Assembly (NCBI GenBank): GCA_048264125.1
Contig: JBLXDM010000022.1
Span: 1 to 15,561 of the forward strand
Reading direction: 5' to 3'
DNA: 15,561 nucleotides
Origin: M1-B18 sp048264125
Lineage (GTDB): Bacteria; Bacillota; Clostridia; Peptostreptococcales; Natronincolaceae
Shown: positions 13,318 through 15,561 of the stretch, one piece after another
Layout of the letters: each line of letters begins with the position of its first letter
Numbering within the stretch: position 1 is the stretch's first letter
Program-made: the position numbers and the translations under genes
Notes under the pieces: generated by a model
What the model was told of the DNA's origin: nothing
The model's database searches: none
The model's input: only the letters and a program-made list of their open reading frames with translations

Positions 13318-15390
13318 GTGCCTAGGCAGTTTCCACTAGAGAAAACCAGAAACATTGGTATAATGGCGCACATAGACGCCGGTAAAACAACAACCACCGA
13401 AAGAATCCTATTTTACGCAGGTAAAATTAGAAAATTAGGTGAGGTTCATGAAGGCGCAGCCGTAATGGACTGGATGGAGCAAGAGAAGGAGAGAGGTATC
13501 ACTATTACTTCTGCTGCCACAACTTGCACATGGAAAGATCATAGAGTAAACATCATAGACACACCAGGTCACGTGGACTTCACTGTTGAGGTTGAGAGAT
13601 CCCTAAGAGTACTAGACGGCTCTGTAGCCGTTTTCTGTGCTAAGGGTGGGGTTGAGCCTCAATCAGAGACAGTTTGGAGACAAGCGGACAAATATAGAGT
13701 TCCTAGAATGGCCTTTGTTAATAAAATGGACATCATGGGTGCAGACTTCTATAATGCAGTAGGAATGATGAGATCAAGATTAGGTGCTAACGCAGTTCCT
13801 GTTTTCCTACCTATCGGTAGCGAAGAAAATTTCAAGGGGATTGTTAATCTAGTTAAGATGAAGGCATACATGTTTTTGGATGACTTAGGGCAAGAGGTAC
13901 AAGAAGCTGAAATTCCTGAAGATATGATGGATTTAGCTGCCAAGTACCGTGAAGAGCTTCTTGAAGCAGTTGCTGAAACTGACGAAGAGCTGATGATGAA
14001 ATATCTTGAGGGCGGAGAAGTAACAGAGCAAGAAGTAGTAGATGGTATCAGAAGAGGTACCATAAACGTTACAATGACTCCGGTATTCTGCGGTTCCGCA
14101 TATAAGAATAAGGGTGTTCCTATGCTGCTGGATGCAATAGTAGCTTACATGCCTTCTCCACTGGATATTCCAGCTATAAAGGGTGTTGATCCTGATACTG
14201 ATGAAGAGATGGAAAGACATTCTGATGATAAAGAGCCCTTCTCAGCTCTTGCATTTAAAATTATGACTGACCCATATGTAGGAAAGCTGGCTTTCTTCAG
14301 AGTTTACTCTGGAGTGATCGAGTCTGGATCCTATGTTTTGAATTCAACTAAAAACAAGAGGGAAAGAATCGGACGTATTCTGCAAATGCATGCAAATACG
14401 AGAGAGGAAATCACTCATGTTTATGCAGGTGATATTGCAGCTGCAGTAGGTCTTAAGGACACTACGACAGGAGATACACTTTGTGACCCAGATAATGCTG
14501 TTATACTTGAGTCTATGGAATTCCCAGAGCCCGTTATAAACGTAGCTATAGAGCCAAAGACTAAGGCTGGACAGGAAAAAATGGGTATTGCTTTACAAAA
14601 GCTTGCTGAAGAGGATCCAACCTTCAGAACCTACACTGATCAAGAAACTGGTCAAACGATTATTGCCGGCATGGGTGAGCTTCACCTAGAGATCATTGTA
14701 GACAGAATGCTTCGTGAGTTTAAGGTTGAAGCGAATGTTGGTAAGCCAATGGTTGCCTACAGAGAGACCGTTACTCAAATGGCAGATGTTGAAGGCAAGT
14801 ACGCTCGTCAGTCCGGTGGACGTGGGCAGTATGGTCATGTTAAAATCAGACTTATCCCTCAAGAGCCAGGACAAGGCTATAGCTTTGTTAACCAGGTTGT
14901 TGGTGGTGCTATTCCAAGAGAGTACATCCCAGCTATTGACAATGGTATACAAGAAGCCCTTGAAAATGGTGTTGTTGCCGGATATGAGGTAGTTGACGTT
15001 AAGATTGAGCTATATGATGGCTCCTATCACGAGGTTGACTCTTCAGAAATGGCATTTAAAATTGCTGGATCTATGGCATTCAAGGATGCTATGAAGAAAG
15101 CAAAGCCGGTTTTACTTGAGCCTTACATGAAGGTTGAAGTAACAACACCTGAAGAATATATGGGAGATGTAATCGGTGACTTAAACTCCAGACGTGGTAG
15201 AATCGAAGGTATGGAGCCAAGAATGGGTGGAGTACAGGTAATTAAATCCTTCGTTCCACTTTCAGAGATGTTTGGCTATGCAACAGACCTGCGTTCTAAG
15301 ACTCAAGGAAGAGCAGTTTACTCAATGCATTTCGATCATTATGCTCAGGTGCCTGCAAGCATTGCAGAAAAAATAATAGCTGGTAAGTAA
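13318..15390 (+). CDS. fusA: Elongation factor G
   Basis: EF-G is the GTPase that drives translocation of tRNA and mRNA and, with RRF, ribosome recycling. The 690-residue product is the usual length. GTPase motifs are all intact: G1 AHIDAGKT at residues 17-24, switch I ending RGITITSAAT, G3 DTPGH at 81-85 and G4 NKMD at 135-138. Domains II to V follow, with GGRGQYGHVKIRL in domain IV and EPYMKVEVTTPEEYMGDVIG in domain V. The start is GTG at 13318, supported by GAAGGAGG (13304-13311) six bases upstream. The 87-base gap after rpsG has no visible terminator, so the genes are likely co-transcribed. A terminator-like hairpin follows. Confidence 0.98.
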   Translation: MPRQFPLEKTRNIGIMAHIDAGKTTTTERILFYAGKIRKLGEVHEGAAVMDWMEQEKERGITITSAATTCTWKDHRVNIIDTPGHVDFTVEVERSLRVLDGSVAVFCAKGGVEPQSETVWRQADKYRVPRMAFVNKMDIMGADFYNAVGMMRSRLGANAVPVFLPIGSEENFKGIVNLVKMKAYMFLDDLGQEVQEAEIPEDMMDLAAKYREELLEAVAETDEELMMKYLEGGEVTEQEVVDGIRRGTINVTMTPVFCGSAYKNKGVPMLLDAIVAYMPSPLDIPAIKGVDPDTDEEMERHSDDKEPFSALAFKIMTDPYVGKLAFFRVYSGVIESGSYVLNSTKNKRERIGRILQMHANTREEITHVYAGDIAAAVGLKDTTTGDTLCDPDNAVILESMEFPEPVINVAIEPKTKAGQEKMGIALQKLAEEDPTFRTYTDQETGQTIIAGMGELHLEIIVDRMLREFKVEANVGKPMVAYRETVTQMADVEGKYARQSGGRGQYGHVKIRLIPQEPGQGYSFVNQVVGGAIPREYIPAIDNGIQEALENGVVAGYEVVDVKIELYDGSYHEVDSSEMAFKIAGSMAFKDAMKKAKPVLLEPYMKVEVTTPEEYMGDVIGDLNSRRGRIEGMEPRMGGVQVIKSFVPLSEMFGYATDLRSKTQGRAVYSMHFDHYAQVPASIAEKIIAGK

Positions 15391-15398
15391 TGTGGTTG

Positions 15399-15430
15399 AT
15401 AGAATGGCAGGCTAGCCCTGCTCTTCTATT
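15399..15430 (+). terminator. Terminator-like hairpin between fusA and tuf
   Basis: ATAGAA at 15399-15404 pairs with TTCTAT at 15424-15429. After one mismatch, GGCAGG at 15406-15411 pairs with CCCTGCT bases 15417-15422 (one G-U), with a five-base loop CTAGC. The following TTTACATATTTC is only modestly T-rich. Partial termination is likely, with the tuf promoter overlapping its 3' end. Confidence 0.6.
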
Positions 15431-15458
15431 TACATATTTCACAGCTGAGCTTTATAAT
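15429..15458 (+). promoter_or_regulatory. Candidate promoter for the downstream tuf
   Basis: TTTACA at 15429-15434 (5/6) and TATAAT at 15453-15458 (6/6) are spaced 18 bases apart. Transcription would start near 15465, about 35 bases before the tuf ATG. Confidence 0.65.
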
Positions 15459-15499
15459 ATAAAAACCTTAATTATATTAGATTTGAGGAGGAGAAAAAA

Positions 15500-15561
15500 A
15501 TGGCAAAAGCTAAATTTGAAAGAAATAAGCCCCACGTTAACGTAGGAACAATTGGACACGT
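15500..15561 (+). CDS. tuf: Elongation factor Tu, N-terminal start (partial, downstream copy)
   Basis: The first 20 codons are present and the window ends inside the gene. The peptide [20 protein letters not shown] then V is the standard EF-Tu start, running into the G1 loop GHVDHGKT that lies just outside. The ATG at 15500 follows GAGGAGGAG at 15485-15493. It lies 109 bases after fusA, the classic str operon order, but a terminator-like hairpin and its own promoter suggest extra, separate expression. It is the second of two tuf genes touching this window; the other ends at 76. Confidence 0.96.

Noticed and set aside
14714..14992. A 92-codon plus-strand frame inside fusA in another frame
   Set aside because: It lies wholly within conserved EF-G coding sequence and has no ribosome-binding site.
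1..15561. CRISPR arrays, insertion sequences or phage genes
   Set aside because: No repeat-spacer pattern, transposase, or foreign-looking gene is present; the gene content is entirely core housekeeping.

Overview
The window is a ribosomal-protein and RNA-polymerase gene cluster, entirely on the + strand, from a low-GC Gram-positive bacterium. Gene order is tuf(3' end)-rpmG-secE-nusG-rplK-rplA-rplJ-rplL-rpoB-rpoC-L7Ae-like-rpsL-rpsG-fusA-tuf(5' end). Several features point to an anaerobic Clostridia lineage, perhaps near Alkaliphilus/Natronincola or Peptostreptococcaceae (inference from order and protein sequence; no search was run). These are the two tuf genes bracketing the cluster, strong AAGGAGGTG ribosome-binding sites, TTG/GTG starts, an L7Ae/YbxF gene between rpoC and rpsL, and the 1171-residue undivided RpoC. 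The 16S methyltransferase gene that Bacilli carry between rplL and rpoB is absent.

Layout: 1-76 is the end of one EF-Tu gene, followed by a terminator and about 275 bases of non-coding leader. 397-2666 is rpmG-secE-nusG-rplK-rplA, coding for L33, the SecE translocase subunit, NusG, L11 and L1. 2693-3802 is a separately promoted rplJ-rplL unit (L10 and L7/L12) behind a full L10-type leader with a terminator. 3803-4422 is a 620-base gap with a forward terminator, a second hairpin oriented as a minus-strand terminator, a strong promoter, and a leader of about 370 nt. 4423-11718 is rpoB-rpoC. 11719-15390 is a promoter, leader hairpin, L7Ae-like gene, rpsL, rpsG and fusA. From 15399 there is a terminator-like hairpin, a promoter and the start of a second tuf.

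The genes together supply the ribosome stalk and L1 arm (L11, L1, L10, L7/L12), the decoding-centre proteins S12 and S7, elongation factors G and Tu, the beta and beta' subunits of RNA polymerase, the elongation factor NusG, and SecE. All intact coding sequences look full length; none is broken.

I see no foreign system, mobile element or CRISPR array. The interest lies in the untranslated RNA: an apparent mimic of the 23S rRNA L1 site just upstream of rplA; a short stretch resembling the 16S rRNA S7-binding region between rpsL and rpsG; a hairpin between the ribosome-binding site and start of nusG that could switch its translation; a long, hairpin-rich rpoB leader; and an apparently orphan minus-strand terminator. 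Everything here is read by eye. Pairings were traced base by base but no folding or database search was run.
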